From NCBI GenBank assembly GCA_964490845.1, contig CAZBED010000001.1:434001-498000 (forward strand): a DNA stretch of 64,000 nucleotides, given 5' to 3'. Under the pieces are notes generated by a model. The model was not told the DNA's origin and did no database searches. It worked only from the letters and a program-made list of their open reading frames with translations. Made by a program: the position numbers and the translations under genes. Of this stretch, positions 17,789 through 25,927 are shown in pieces (position 1 is the stretch's first letter; every line of letters starts with the position of its first letter). This stretch comes from JADJSS01 sp964490845 (GTDB lineage Bacteria > Bacteroidota > Bacteroidia > Chitinophagales > JADIYW01).

Positions 17789-18468
17789 AAAGTATTCTTA
17801 GCTATCTTACGCTCCTGCTTATCAAGTATGTATCCCAGTTATTATATCGCTTTGAAATAGGATGGCCAAAAGGAGAAGCCAGAATACGATGGAATAAAGT
17901 AAAACTGATTATTTTTCTGAATCACACGTCACTGTTTGAGTTTTTATACCTTGGATTTTTACCAAATCACTTTCTGCGAACGCTTTCCAAACGTATGGTA
18001 GCCCCGGCGGCGGACAAAACCCTCAACCGACCTATAGTAGGATTTTTCTTTAAATTATTCAGCCCGGGCATGATGCCGATTACAAGAAAACGAGATAATA
18101 GCTGGGAGCAGTTCTTAGATTCCATTTATGAAGATTCTATCATCATCATCGCACCTGAAGGAAGGATGAAACGCAAGAACGGACTGGATCTGGAAGGTAA
18201 AAAGATGAATGTAAAACCAGGAGTAGTGGATATTCTGAAAGGGCTGAATAAAGGACAAATTATTTTTGCCTACAGTGGTGGCTTGCATCATGTCCAAATT
18301 CCTGGAGAAGGGATGCCCAAAATCTTCAAAACGATTAAGATGAATATAGATACCGCCGACATTTCGGACTATAAAGCCAGTTTTCCGGAACCTGCAGGAA
18401 GTGAGGAATGGAAAAGAATGGTGTTAAATGATTTACAAAACAGACTGGAAACAAAGATACCGGTTTAA
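17785..18468 (+). CDS. PlsC-like 1-acyl-glycerol-3-phosphate acyltransferase family protein
   Basis: 227 residues with an N-terminal hydrophobic segment and the acyltransferase block I NHTSLFE, that is HX4E rather than the usual HX4D, and block III-like APEGRMKR near 125. It probably transfers an acyl chain to a lysophospholipid or other glycerolipid at the inner membrane. The HX4E form makes the exact substrate and activity less certain. It overlaps the M16 gene by 4 bp and converges on 18493. A more typical PlsC relative is at 32023. Confidence 0.72.
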   Translation: MKSILSYLTLLLIKYVSQLLYRFEIGWPKGEARIRWNKVKLIIFLNHTSLFEFLYLGFLPNHFLRTLSKRMVAPAADKTLNRPIVGFFFKLFSPGMMPITRKRDNSWEQFLDSIYEDSIIIIAPEGRMKRKNGLDLEGKKMNVKPGVVDILKGLNKGQIIFAYSGGLHHVQIPGEGMPKIFKTIKMNIDTADISDYKASFPEPAGSEEWKRMVLNDLQNRLETKIPV

Positions 18469-18492
18469 TCAACCAATATTTTTCGCATATTG

Positions 18493-19665
18493 TTAACCGA
18501 TTACTTCAAACTTAATCCCCTTTGTCTGTAATTTTTCTATAAGTAATTTACCCAAGGCTCCGCATGGTGTCAGCACTCCGCCGACAACCTTCAGTTTCCC
18601 CAGATTTTCCAGCAAGGTCAAAGCTGTTTCTGATAACATTTTTGAGGTCTCGGTATAACCCGGGTCACCCCCGGAAACTTTAGTAATCACATTTTTTGTT
18701 TCGCTTTCGCCGATAAATATCACTTTGAAATAACTTTTATCCCGTTCTTCCTGCGAAGGCCCTTCGCCACTTTTCCGGTACTGTAACATCAGGTTTTTCA
18801 CGGGCGGAATTTGAGCGCCTGCTACCAATGCCCCAACCATTCCCACAAGGCCGATTGTCTGCGGCAGTGTATTTACCGACACAAACTGGGCATATTCAAA
18901 ATCATCCCCAAAAACATCTTTCTGATATCTACCCGTTCTCATCACCATCCATGGATCGATGACCGGCATCGGTATTGCCCATTTTTTTAATGTCTTATCA
19001 AAATAGATGGTATTTTTAATTCGTTTCTTCGGGGTGTTTTTATCGTCATTATCTTTATTCGGAAAAACGCTGAGATTCTTCCCGGCATCTGCCATCGCAT
19101 TGATAGCGGAAGCAAAAGTGCCGCCGGAGAAGGAGGCATTGGTAGATACAAATCCTCTTATCGTTTTGATTTCATTGGCCGGCAACTGCATGGCTGTAAA
19201 AAAAGCTCCGGCATCGGCAGGTATACTATCAAACCCGCAACAGTTAATGATATAAATGCCTTTCTCCCGGGCGGCGGCATTCTGTTTTTTCAAGACTGAT
19301 TTGACAAACTCCGGTTCCCCTGTTATATCACAATAATTCGTAGCCGTATTAACGCAGGCCTGCACCAGATTTTCTCCATGCTGCACAAACGGACCTACCG
19401 TAGTCACTATTACTGTTGCCTGTTTTGTTACCTTCTCCAGTGATTTAAGGTCATCTGCATTACATTCCAGCACACCCACTTCTGCACATTCCGGATTCAG
19501 GTGCATCAGATTTATTTTCACCACTTCCAGCTTGTTTATATTTCTGCCGGCAATCGCCCACTTAACCTTTTTAGATGATACATTCCGGGCAAAATATTCC
19601 GCCACCAGATTACCTGTAAAACCTGTTGCACCAAATATGACAATATCGTATTTTCTAGTTCCCAT
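18493..19665 (-). CDS. Saccharopine dehydrogenase-like NAD(P)-binding reductase
   Basis: 390 residues with a Rossmann start IVIFGATGFTGNL (GxxGxxG at 12-18) and the pattern of the saccharopine dehydrogenase/trans-acting enoyl reductase group: TVGPFVQHG, CDITGE, and CCGFDSIPAD near 165. Related proteins in mycobacteria act as trans-acting enoyl reductases for polyketide lipids; eukaryotic SCCPDH relatives associate with lipid droplets. The substrate here is unknown and lysine metabolism is unlikely. A hydrophobic stretch near 270-290 (LVGMVGALVAGAQI) supports membrane contact. Single gene, convergent with 17785. Confidence 0.82.
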   Translation of the reverse strand: MGTRKYDIVIFGATGFTGNLVAEYFARNVSSKKVKWAIAGRNINKLEVVKINLMHLNPECAEVGVLECNADDLKSLEKVTKQATVIVTTVGPFVQHGENLVQACVNTATNYCDITGEPEFVKSVLKKQNAAAREKGIYIINCCGFDSIPADAGAFFTAMQLPANEIKTIRGFVSTNASFSGGTFASAINAMADAGKNLSVFPNKDNDDKNTPKKRIKNTIYFDKTLKKWAIPMPVIDPWMVMRTGRYQKDVFGDDFEYAQFVSVNTLPQTIGLVGMVGALVAGAQIPPVKNLMLQYRKSGEGPSQEERDKSYFKVIFIGESETKNVITKVSGGDPGYTETSKMLSETALTLLENLGKLKVVGGVLTPCGALGKLLIEKLQTKGIKFEVIG

Positions 19666-19743
19666 TAGTCTGCTTTATCTCCTAAAAATACGAATTCAGA
19701 CGTGTTAATCTTTGTTTTAAATTTTAATTTTTAATTTCAATGT

Positions 19744-20082
19744 ATGTTTATCTGGGTAAATTCATTCATCATCCGCTATTTTACACCTAAAACTATTTCA
19801 GGCATTACCATTTATCCGTTTATTATACTGGGAAATAAGTCCCTTCGTAAAGACAAAACCTTTATCAACCATGAAATGATCCATCTGTACCAGCAAGCGG
19901 AATTATTGTTATTTTTTTTCCTGTTGTTGTATTATCTTGAATTTTTGATTTTATTACTAAAATATAAAAACTGGCAGCACGCCTACCGCAATATTTCGTT
20001 TGAACGGGAAGCCTATGACAATGAAACCAATTATGACTACCTGAAAACAAGGAAATGGTTTTCTTTTATTAAATATTGGTAA
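19744..20082 (+). CDS. Small membrane protein with HExxH motif
   Basis: 112 residues. A metalloprotease-like HEMIH is at 43-47, directly followed by a Leu/Phe-rich membrane hairpin (about 52-78) and a soluble tail with FEREAYDNE, which could provide a third metal ligand. Similar short proteins occur in Bacteroidota without assigned function; the HExxH next to a membrane helix recalls the catalytic core of membrane metalloproteases such as M48/M56, but the protein is far smaller. Function unknown. It lies between a reductase and a response regulator, as a single gene. Confidence 0.7.
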   Translation: MFIWVNSFIIRYFTPKTISGITIYPFIILGNKSLRKDKTFINHEMIHLYQQAELLLFFFLLLYYLEFLILLLKYKNWQHAYRNISFEREAYDNETNYDYLKTRKWFSFIKYW

Positions 20083-20109
20083 ATGGCAGGGAATTTGCAT
20101 AATAAAAAA

Positions 20110-20117
20110 TAACTTTG
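20110..20117 (+). promoter_or_regulatory. Candidate -7 promoter element for response regulator
   Basis: TAACTTTG matches TAnnTTTG, 20 nt before the ATG at 20138. The nearest TTTG (20094-20097) is closer than the usual -33 spacing. Confidence 0.45.
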
Positions 20118-20137
20118 TGACTTACTAAATCAGCCTT

Positions 20138-20791
20138 ATGCAGGAAATTAATATTTTTGTTGTAGATGACCATCAGATATTCCTGGATGGAATTGTTTCT
20201 TTATTAGACGATGAACCGAATATAAAAATTGCCGGCACCGCACATAATGGCAAGCAGGCTATTGAGCGCATAAAAAGCACGAAAGTGGATGTGGTGCTGA
20301 TGGACATCAATATGCCTGAAATGGATGGACTGGAAGCTACCAAGCAATTAAGAAAATCTCATCCGGATATTAAAATCCTGATGCTGACCATGCACAGTGA
20401 ACCGCGTTTTATAAAAGAATGTCTCGAAATAGGCGCGAAAGGATATGTGCTGAAAAACATTTCTAAAGACGACTTACTGAAAGCCATCGAAACGGTGAAT
20501 CAGGATAAATCCTACCTCGATCAGGAAGCGCAGGAAAAACTGATTAATTCTATCTCAAACGGTGATGATGAAGACGACAGGAATTACGATGAACTGGCGG
20601 CACAGATTACCCAACGGGAACTGGAGATATTACAATTGATTGCGCTGGGTTTAACCTCACAGGACATCGCCACTAAATTGTTCATCAGTAAGAATACAGT
20701 AGAAACACACCGCAAAAATATGCTGGCCAAGCTCAACGTTAACAATACAGCCGCGTTACTGAAGATCGCCTATAAAAAAGGGTTGGTGTAA
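20138..20791 (+). CDS. NarL/LuxR-type response regulator
   Basis: 217 residues. Receiver domain 1-120 with the acidic pair Asp10-Asp11, phosphoacceptor Asp56 (LMDINMP), the Thr switch in MLTMHS and the conserved Lys in YVLKN. A LuxR-type HTH at about 150-215 contains RELEILQLIALG, SQDIATKLFISKNTVETHRKN. It is a DNA-binding two-component transcription regulator. No histidine kinase gene is adjacent, so the partner is elsewhere. Neighbouring genes are small and unrelated, so the regulon cannot be inferred. Confidence 0.94.
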   Translation: MQEINIFVVDDHQIFLDGIVSLLDDEPNIKIAGTAHNGKQAIERIKSTKVDVVLMDINMPEMDGLEATKQLRKSHPDIKILMLTMHSEPRFIKECLEIGAKGYVLKNISKDDLLKAIETVNQDKSYLDQEAQEKLINSISNGDDEDDRNYDELAAQITQRELEILQLIALGLTSQDIATKLFISKNTVETHRKNMLAKLNVNNTAALLKIAYKKGLV

Positions 20792-20818
20792 TTCCGTTGA
20801 CAGACGTTACAATATTTA

Positions 20819-21220
20819 TTAATGCTGTACATTCCATCTTTGAAATTTTTCTATTTCAATATCCAATATTGCTAACCCTTTTCGCAACAAAAAATCATCA
20901 TCTATTTTGCCAATTATCGGGATAAAGTCAGGCACAACATCGTAGGGGCTGACAAAATATACCAGAATGGAAACACCCAGAACAAGATTAACCAACGAAA
21001 TATCTTTGTATTCTTTTCTGCGCCACGCATCTATCAGCAGATTTAGTGCGGTGACGCGTTCGGCGATATCAGCATATTGCTGAACCGTATTTTCCAGTTT
21101 TCCATAAACTTTAGCTGTAAGTTGTTGAAGCCTCTCGTTTGAACCTAGTATTTCCTGAACATTCCGGTAGGTTTCGGGATAATAGAACCGCAGGATAACC
21201 GATAGCAGGGAATTATCCAT
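20819..21220 (-). CDS. DUF1232 (YkvA-like) membrane protein
   Basis: 133 residues. The DUF1232 core is YFVSPYDVVPDFIPIIGKIDD (about 92-112), a membrane-associated hairpin with conserved PxDxxPD. The N-terminal half is helical. It lies 9 bp downstream of a paralogue with the same architecture, so the two are probably a tandem duplication on one transcript. Function unknown for the family. Confidence 0.8.
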   Translation of the reverse strand: MDNSLLSVILRFYYPETYRNVQEILGSNERLQQLTAKVYGKLENTVQQYADIAERVTALNLLIDAWRRKEYKDISLVNLVLGVSILVYFVSPYDVVPDFIPIIGKIDDDFLLRKGLAILDIEIEKFQRWNVQH

Positions 21221-21229
21221 AGTGTTTTT

Positions 21230-21622
21230 TTATGATTGCTGCGCTTCCTGTTGTTGCTGCCATGCCATAAAACGCTCAATATCCTTATTCAGTGTTTTGA
21301 TGAGATAGCCTAAAACAAAAATATCATCCAACTGACCGAGCACAGGTATAAAGTCCGGGATTAAATCAAACGGGTTCACAAAATAAATCAGGGCGGCAAC
21401 TACCGCTATAATTGATTTTTTAGAAATGCTTTTATAGTCTCCTTCCATCCAGGCACGGGTCATCTTGACTAACGCAATCAGGCTGTCCTGAAACTTGTAA
21501 AAATATTCGGTAGACTCCCCTATTTTCAAAAAAACATCGTCCAAAAAACGAGACAATACCGATCTTTCAGATGAAATTAATCGTTCGGCTTTTCTGTATA
21601 ATTTGTCAAATATATTCTGCAT
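21230..21622 (-). CDS. DUF1232 (YkvA-like) membrane protein, tandem paralogue
   Basis: 130 residues with the same layout as the next gene: a helical N-terminus, then YFVNPFDLIPDFIPVLGQLDD (about 83-103), the DUF1232 signature, and a short Gln-rich tail (WQQQQEAQQ). Identity between the copies is concentrated in the hairpin. It is probably the first gene of the pair. Function unknown; a scaffold or envelope-stress role is sometimes suggested but nothing here shows it. Confidence 0.8.
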   Translation of the reverse strand: MQNIFDKLYRKAERLISSERSVLSRFLDDVFLKIGESTEYFYKFQDSLIALVKMTRAWMEGDYKSISKKSIIAVVAALIYFVNPFDLIPDFIPVLGQLDDIFVLGYLIKTLNKDIERFMAWQQQQEAQQS

Positions 21623-21712
21623 ACGGCTTAAATAGAAATGCTAATTTATAAAATAAAGAGAGGGAAATTCAGATAGTTTTAAACGAAACCCGGAATATTG
21701 TCATTATTTGAT

Positions 21713-22840
21713 TTAGCTCAACCTGTTTTTGTAATCCTCATATCCGTAAGAACGTATTAATTCAAATGAACCATCCGTCTTCCAGATTCCGATATTCGGA
21801 AGATTAATGCCGTTAAATGTCGTTGTTTTCACCATGGTATAGTGTATCATATCCTCGAATACAATCCTATCCCCTACTTTCAACTCCTTTTCAAAGCAAT
21901 AAGTGCCTATATAATCTCCCGCCAGACAACTCATACCGCCCATGTTGTATTCAAACGGACTTTTTTCAACCTGCCCCTGAATTGCCGGTTTATAAGGCAT
22001 CTCCAGGGTATCCGGCATATGACAGGTAAACGATACATCCAGCATAGCAGTTGGATTCGCTCCGTTCGGAACAATATCCAGAATAGTACTGACCAACACG
22101 CCGGTTTTCCACCCGACAGCGCTGCCGGGTTCCAGTATAATTTCTTGAATATTCGGATAATCGGATTTAAATGCTTTCAGTATTTTTATGAGATGTTGCG
22201 GTTCATAATCTTGCCGGGTGATGTAATGTCCACCTCCCATATTAATCCATTTTGCCTGTTTAATAAGCGGATGATACAACCTGACGAACGATTCCAGCAC
22301 TCTCTCCAAGGTGTACGATGTATTTTCGCACAACGCGTGAAAATGAATGCCTTCTATGCCTTCGGGTAAAGTATCTCCCAGCAAACCGGCAGGAATGCCC
22401 AATCTTGAATTTGGAGAGGCGGGATTATACAATTCCGTTTGTATTTCCGAATAACCGGGATTCACCCTAATTCCATACGAAATGGAAGGTAACATTTTCG
22501 ATTTGTATCGTTGATACTCTGAAAGCGAGTTGAAGGTGATATGAGATGATATCTGTTGAATCTCATCAAACTCAGTGGGTATATATACCGGGCAGTAGGT
22601 ATGCGCCTTTACCTCCATATTCTCAAAAACCAGTTTTGCTTCATGCAAAGAACTAGCCGTAGCTCCGTGGAGATATTTTCTTACAGTTGGAAAGACATGA
22701 TGAAAGGAAAAGCCCTTCAGAGCACAAATAATATGTATGCCGGCTTCAGCCTGCACTTGTTTCAGCAGACCAAGATTGTTAAGCAATTTTTCTTCCTCCA
22801 GTACATAGGATGGAGATGGGATTTCAGAAAAGTCTATCAT
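21713..22840 (-). CDS. nspC: Carboxynorspermidine/carboxyspermidine decarboxylase
   Basis: 375-residue PLP enzyme of the alanine-racemase-fold decarboxylases. The PLP Lys is K42 in CALKGFS; the glycine loop GGGHY is near 178, EPGSAVGWK near 233, and the C-terminal catalytic segment is MSCLAGDYIG near 303. It decarboxylates carboxy(nor)spermidine to (nor)spermidine, the last step of the route that replaces S-adenosylmethionine-dependent spermidine synthesis in many gut and environmental Bacteroidota. The partner dehydrogenase is at 27649-28848, separated by the ApbE cluster and ade. Divergent from the thioredoxin gene. Confidence 0.92.
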   Translation of the reverse strand: MIDFSEIPSPSYVLEEEKLLNNLGLLKQVQAEAGIHIICALKGFSFHHVFPTVRKYLHGATASSLHEAKLVFENMEVKAHTYCPVYIPTEFDEIQQISSHITFNSLSEYQRYKSKMLPSISYGIRVNPGYSEIQTELYNPASPNSRLGIPAGLLGDTLPEGIEGIHFHALCENTSYTLERVLESFVRLYHPLIKQAKWINMGGGHYITRQDYEPQHLIKILKAFKSDYPNIQEIILEPGSAVGWKTGVLVSTILDIVPNGANPTAMLDVSFTCHMPDTLEMPYKPAIQGQVEKSPFEYNMGGMSCLAGDYIGTYCFEKELKVGDRIVFEDMIHYTMVKTTTFNGINLPNIGIWKTDGSFELIRSYGYEDYKNRLS

Positions 22841-22946
22841 TTTAATAAGATATCTGCAAAAATAACATTAAAAAGAGAAAACGTGTAAAAACGGTTTTTT
22901 AAAATTATTTAGGAACTGATGGCATCAAATTTGATTAATTTAGTGC

Positions 22947-23384
22947 ATGCGAATATTATTATTTTTACCGATTGCTTTTCTGTTCATGTCGTTCACAGGT
23001 TGGCAGAACAACTTTGAATCAGCAAAACAGCAGGCAAAAGAGGAACACAAACTTATCCTGCTGAATTTTTCAGGCTCCGACTGGTGCGGCCCCTGCATTA
23101 TGCTTAGAAAAGAAATTTTTGAAGATGCGTCCTTTAAAGTTTTTGCGGACAGCTCTTTAGTATTGGTCAATGCGGATTTTCCGAGACAAAAGAAAAATCA
23201 GCTTCCTGCACCACAACAGCAAATCAATGCCCGCCTGGCAGACCAATACAACAAAAACGGCATCTTCCCACTTACCCTTTTATTATCCTCCGACGGCAAA
23301 ATCATCAAAACATGGGAAAACAAACCGAAAGAGAATGTCAGCCAATTTATTCAGCTTGTAAAAGAGATTATTGTCAGGCAATAA
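22947..23384 (+). CDS. Exported thioredoxin-fold protein
   Basis: 145 residues with a short hydrophobic N-terminus (3-17) and a thioredoxin fold with active site WCGPC (Cys47, Cys50), NFSGSDWC being typical of the DUF255/thioredoxin_7-like branch. The cis-Pro region is GIFPLTLLL near 110. It probably works as a periplasmic disulfide reductant. The next gene (ApbE) overlaps its 3' end if translated from TTG, so it belongs with the ApbE-DUF4266-DUF3570 cluster. Confidence 0.87.
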   Translation: MRILLFLPIAFLFMSFTGWQNNFESAKQQAKEEHKLILLNFSGSDWCGPCIMLRKEIFEDASFKVFADSSLVLVNADFPRQKKNQLPAPQQQINARLADQYNKNGIFPLTLLLSSDGKIIKTWENKPKENVSQFIQLVKEIIVRQ

Positions 23385-24327
23385 CAGCATAGCACCAAAT
23401 GGTTTGCGTATCCATCAGCGCGTTTTGAAGTTGATGGGTAACCGTTTTGAGCTTAGCGTGGTGAGTGATGATGAACAATGGGCGCAACAACGGATAGACG
23501 AGGCTATTGCGGAAATCCAACGGATAGAAAAACTACTGACAACCTTTGATGAAGGCAGTCAGACAAATCTCATCAATCAACAGGCAGGAATCCGGCCCAT
23601 TAAAGCAGACAGAGAGTTACTGCAAATCATCCAACGCAGCATACGAATATCAGAACTGACGCAAGGGGCATTTGACATCACCTATGGCTCTATAGATAAG
23701 CGCCTTTGGAATTTTGACCAGAATATGACCAGCCTGCCATCTCCAGAAATCGCCAGACAGTTGGTTCGTTTAATCAACTACAGAAATATAGAAATTGATG
23801 AAACCGCTGGTACCCTATTTTTAAAAGAAAAAGGCATGCGCATCGGATTCGGCGGTATCGGTAAGGGATATGCAGCGGAACAGGCGAAAAAAATCATGCG
23901 GGCACATAATGTTACGAGCGGAATTGTTAATGCTTCCGGCGACCTGACAGTTTGGGGAACACAGCCCAACGGCTCCCCCTGGACAATTGGTATTGCCAAT
24001 CCTGATCAGGCAAATGAATACTTTTCATCCGTCCAGCTTACGGATACTTCCATAGCCACTTCAGGCAATTACGAAAAATACGTTATCATAGACGGCAAAA
24101 AATATTCGCATACTATTAACCCAAAAACCGGGCTGCCGATCCGGGGAATAAAAAGTGTGACCATAATCACTCCAAATGCCGAGTTCGCTGATGCTCTGGC
24201 TACCCCTATCAGCGTGATGGGTATTCAAGTAGGCCTGGGCCTTATAAATCAGCTAAAAAATGTAGCCTGCATAATAATAGATGATTTTAATCAAGTTTAT
24301 ACTTCTAACAATATAAAAATTAGTTAA
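23371..24327 (+). CDS. apbE: FAD:protein FMN transferase (ApbE family)
   Basis: 318 residues if it starts at the TTG at 23371 (14-bp overlap with the thioredoxin gene); the first ATG is at 23434, which would remove about 21 residues ahead of MGNRFELSV. Family homology starts slightly upstream of that Met, so an upstream non-ATG start is likely; the exact one is uncertain. Motifs: GAFDITYGSIDK, FGGIGKGYAAEQA, NASGDLTVWG, TSGNYEKY and HTINPKTGLPI. The enzyme covalently attaches FMN to Thr or Ser of exported proteins. No signal peptide is evident. The target is probably encoded nearby; see the DUF4266 protein. Confidence 0.9.
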   Translation: MSGNNSIAPNGLRIHQRVLKLMGNRFELSVVSDDEQWAQQRIDEAIAEIQRIEKLLTTFDEGSQTNLINQQAGIRPIKADRELLQIIQRSIRISELTQGAFDITYGSIDKRLWNFDQNMTSLPSPEIARQLVRLINYRNIEIDETAGTLFLKEKGMRIGFGGIGKGYAAEQAKKIMRAHNVTSGIVNASGDLTVWGTQPNGSPWTIGIANPDQANEYFSSVQLTDTSIATSGNYEKYVIIDGKKYSHTINPKTGLPIRGIKSVTIITPNAEFADALATPISVMGIQVGLGLINQLKNVACIIIDDFNQVYTSNNIKIS

Positions 24328-24413
24328 ATCCATCTGCCCGATTAGAATATTATCTCTAAAATCGGTAATCTTGATTAACGTAACAAGCTGTTAATTTTCA
24401 ACACATCTGTTTA

Positions 24414-24638
24414 ATGAAGAAATCCAACTTTCTGTTTTTATTTTATATATCGGCATGTGTGCTTGCATTCAGTTCATGCACGGCAGTAAAAGAATATGAG
24501 AAGAGTAAGCTTAACGACGGAGAAATGCAATTAAGCAATCGAAAAGTGGAAAAGACCGAAACCAGTTTTGAGTCCTACCGTGAAGGCGCCTCCGGCGCCA
24601 ATGGAGGAAAAAGCGGCGGTGGCTGCGGCTGCAATTAG
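24414..24638 (+). CDS. DUF4266 small Gly/Cys-rich lipoprotein
   Basis: 74 residues. A signal peptide ends in a lipobox AFSSC (Cys22), giving a mature lipoprotein of about 52 residues. The C-terminus carries the DUF4266 pattern REGASGANGG then GGGCGCN with Cys71 and Cys73. The SGA step (60-62) resembles the [ST]GA[ST] core of ApbE flavin acceptor sites, and the terminal CxC could bind metal or form a redox pair; both are inference. It lies between the apbE and DUF3570 genes, an association I know to recur in Bacteroidota and Proteobacteria. Confidence 0.85.
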   Translation: MKKSNFLFLFYISACVLAFSSCTAVKEYEKSKLNDGEMQLSNRKVEKTETSFESYREGASGANGGKSGGGCGCN

Positions 24639-24658
24639 AATCATAGTTTGCACAGAAT

Positions 24659-25921
24659 ATGAGAAAAATATCATTATCTCTCCTAAGCATCTTTGCGAGT
24701 CTGCTCTCCGCATTCTCTCAAAACACAGGATCGGATACTGCATCAGGCTATATCAACAGAAAACTGACGCTGGAAGAAATAAATATTGTATCCAGCTACT
24801 ATCATCAGGATGGCAATAATTCGGCGGTCACCGGCGGTATCGGTACGGAAAAATTATCTGATTATGCAAACGTCATTGATGTAAAACTAAACAAATACAG
24901 TAAGCGAAATTTAAAACATACCATCGGACTGGAATTTGGCATAGACCATTTCACTTCCGCATCTTCTGATAATGTTTCACCGAATACCGGCACCAATGCC
25001 TCTTCGTCTGCCGTAGATTCAAAAGATACGAGAATATATCCTTCCGTTAACTGGCAGGTAGAAAATGAGAAAAAGGGAAGCACATACGGCGTCGGTGCAT
25101 CCTTTTCCCATGAATTTGATTACTTGTCCTTTGGCGGAGATTTCATTTTTAGCAAGAAATTCCGAAACAATAATTCCGAATTTTTGGGAAAATTGCAAGC
25201 CTATATTGACCAGTTGAAACTGGTTTATCCTTCAGAATTTATAACCGTTACCGGTAATGGCGGCGGTCATCACCACGATGATGATGACGATGATGATGAA
25301 GGCGGAAGAAGTGGCAATTATGCAACCAGCATGCGTTATTCAGTAAGTTCTTCGTTAACATACGCGCATGTGGTCAATAAAAACATACAGCTTGCATTCA
25401 TTGCCGACGCGATTTACCAGCATGGCTATTTAGGGCTGCCTTTTCACAGAGTCTACTTTAACAATGATTCACTTAAGGTAGAAAATCTTCCATCCAACAG
25501 ATTCAAGCTGCCCCTGGCAGTAAGAGGAAGTTTCTTTATAGGAGACAGATTTATCATTCGCAGTTATTACCGGTTTTATTACGACACCTGGAACCTGATT
25601 GCCAATACCATCAGCATTGAAACTCCAATTAAGATTACGCCATTTATTTCCATCAGCCCGTTTTACAGGTTTTATGAACAAAACGGCATTAAATATTTCG
25701 CGGGCTATAAGCAACATGCCGTAACTGATGAGTTCTATACAAGTAACTATGATTTAGGAAAATTCAACAGTCATTTTGTTGGCCTGGGTATGCGTTTTGT
25801 ACCGCCGGGTGGTATTTTCAAGAGGAAACACTTCAATATGATAGAGGTGCGCTATGGTTATTACCGAAAAAACATAGGGTTACAGGCGCATGTTGTCACA
25901 TTGAATCTGAAATTCAAATAA
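24659..25921 (+). CDS. DUF3570 outer-membrane-type protein
   Basis: 420 residues with a signal peptide (1-20) and a beta-rich body typical of DUF3570, which is predicted to form an outer-membrane barrel: strands such as GLEFGIDHFTSAS, YGVGASFSHEFDYLSFGGDF and a final VTLNLKFK with a C-terminal aromatic residue. An unusual metal-ligand-like tract GGHHHDDDDDDDEGG lies at about 203-217, probably in an external loop. It follows DUF4266 by 20 bp and completes the thioredoxin-ApbE-DUF4266-DUF3570 unit. The function of DUF3570 is not established. Confidence 0.85.
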   Translation: MRKISLSLLSIFASLLSAFSQNTGSDTASGYINRKLTLEEINIVSSYYHQDGNNSAVTGGIGTEKLSDYANVIDVKLNKYSKRNLKHTIGLEFGIDHFTSASSDNVSPNTGTNASSSAVDSKDTRIYPSVNWQVENEKKGSTYGVGASFSHEFDYLSFGGDFIFSKKFRNNNSEFLGKLQAYIDQLKLVYPSEFITVTGNGGGHHHDDDDDDDEGGRSGNYATSMRYSVSSSLTYAHVVNKNIQLAFIADAIYQHGYLGLPFHRVYFNNDSLKVENLPSNRFKLPLAVRGSFFIGDRFIIRSYYRFYYDTWNLIANTISIETPIKITPFISISPFYRFYEQNGIKYFAGYKQHAVTDEFYTSNYDLGKFNSHFVGLGMRFVPPGGIFKRKHFNMIEVRYGYYRKNIGLQAHVVTLNLKFK

Positions 25922-25927
25922 CCGGTA

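Noticed and set aside
23434..24327. ATG at 23434 as the apbE start
   Set aside because: Would cut conserved sequence just ahead of MGNRFE; the overlapping upstream frame is preferred, though the exact non-ATG start is not settled.
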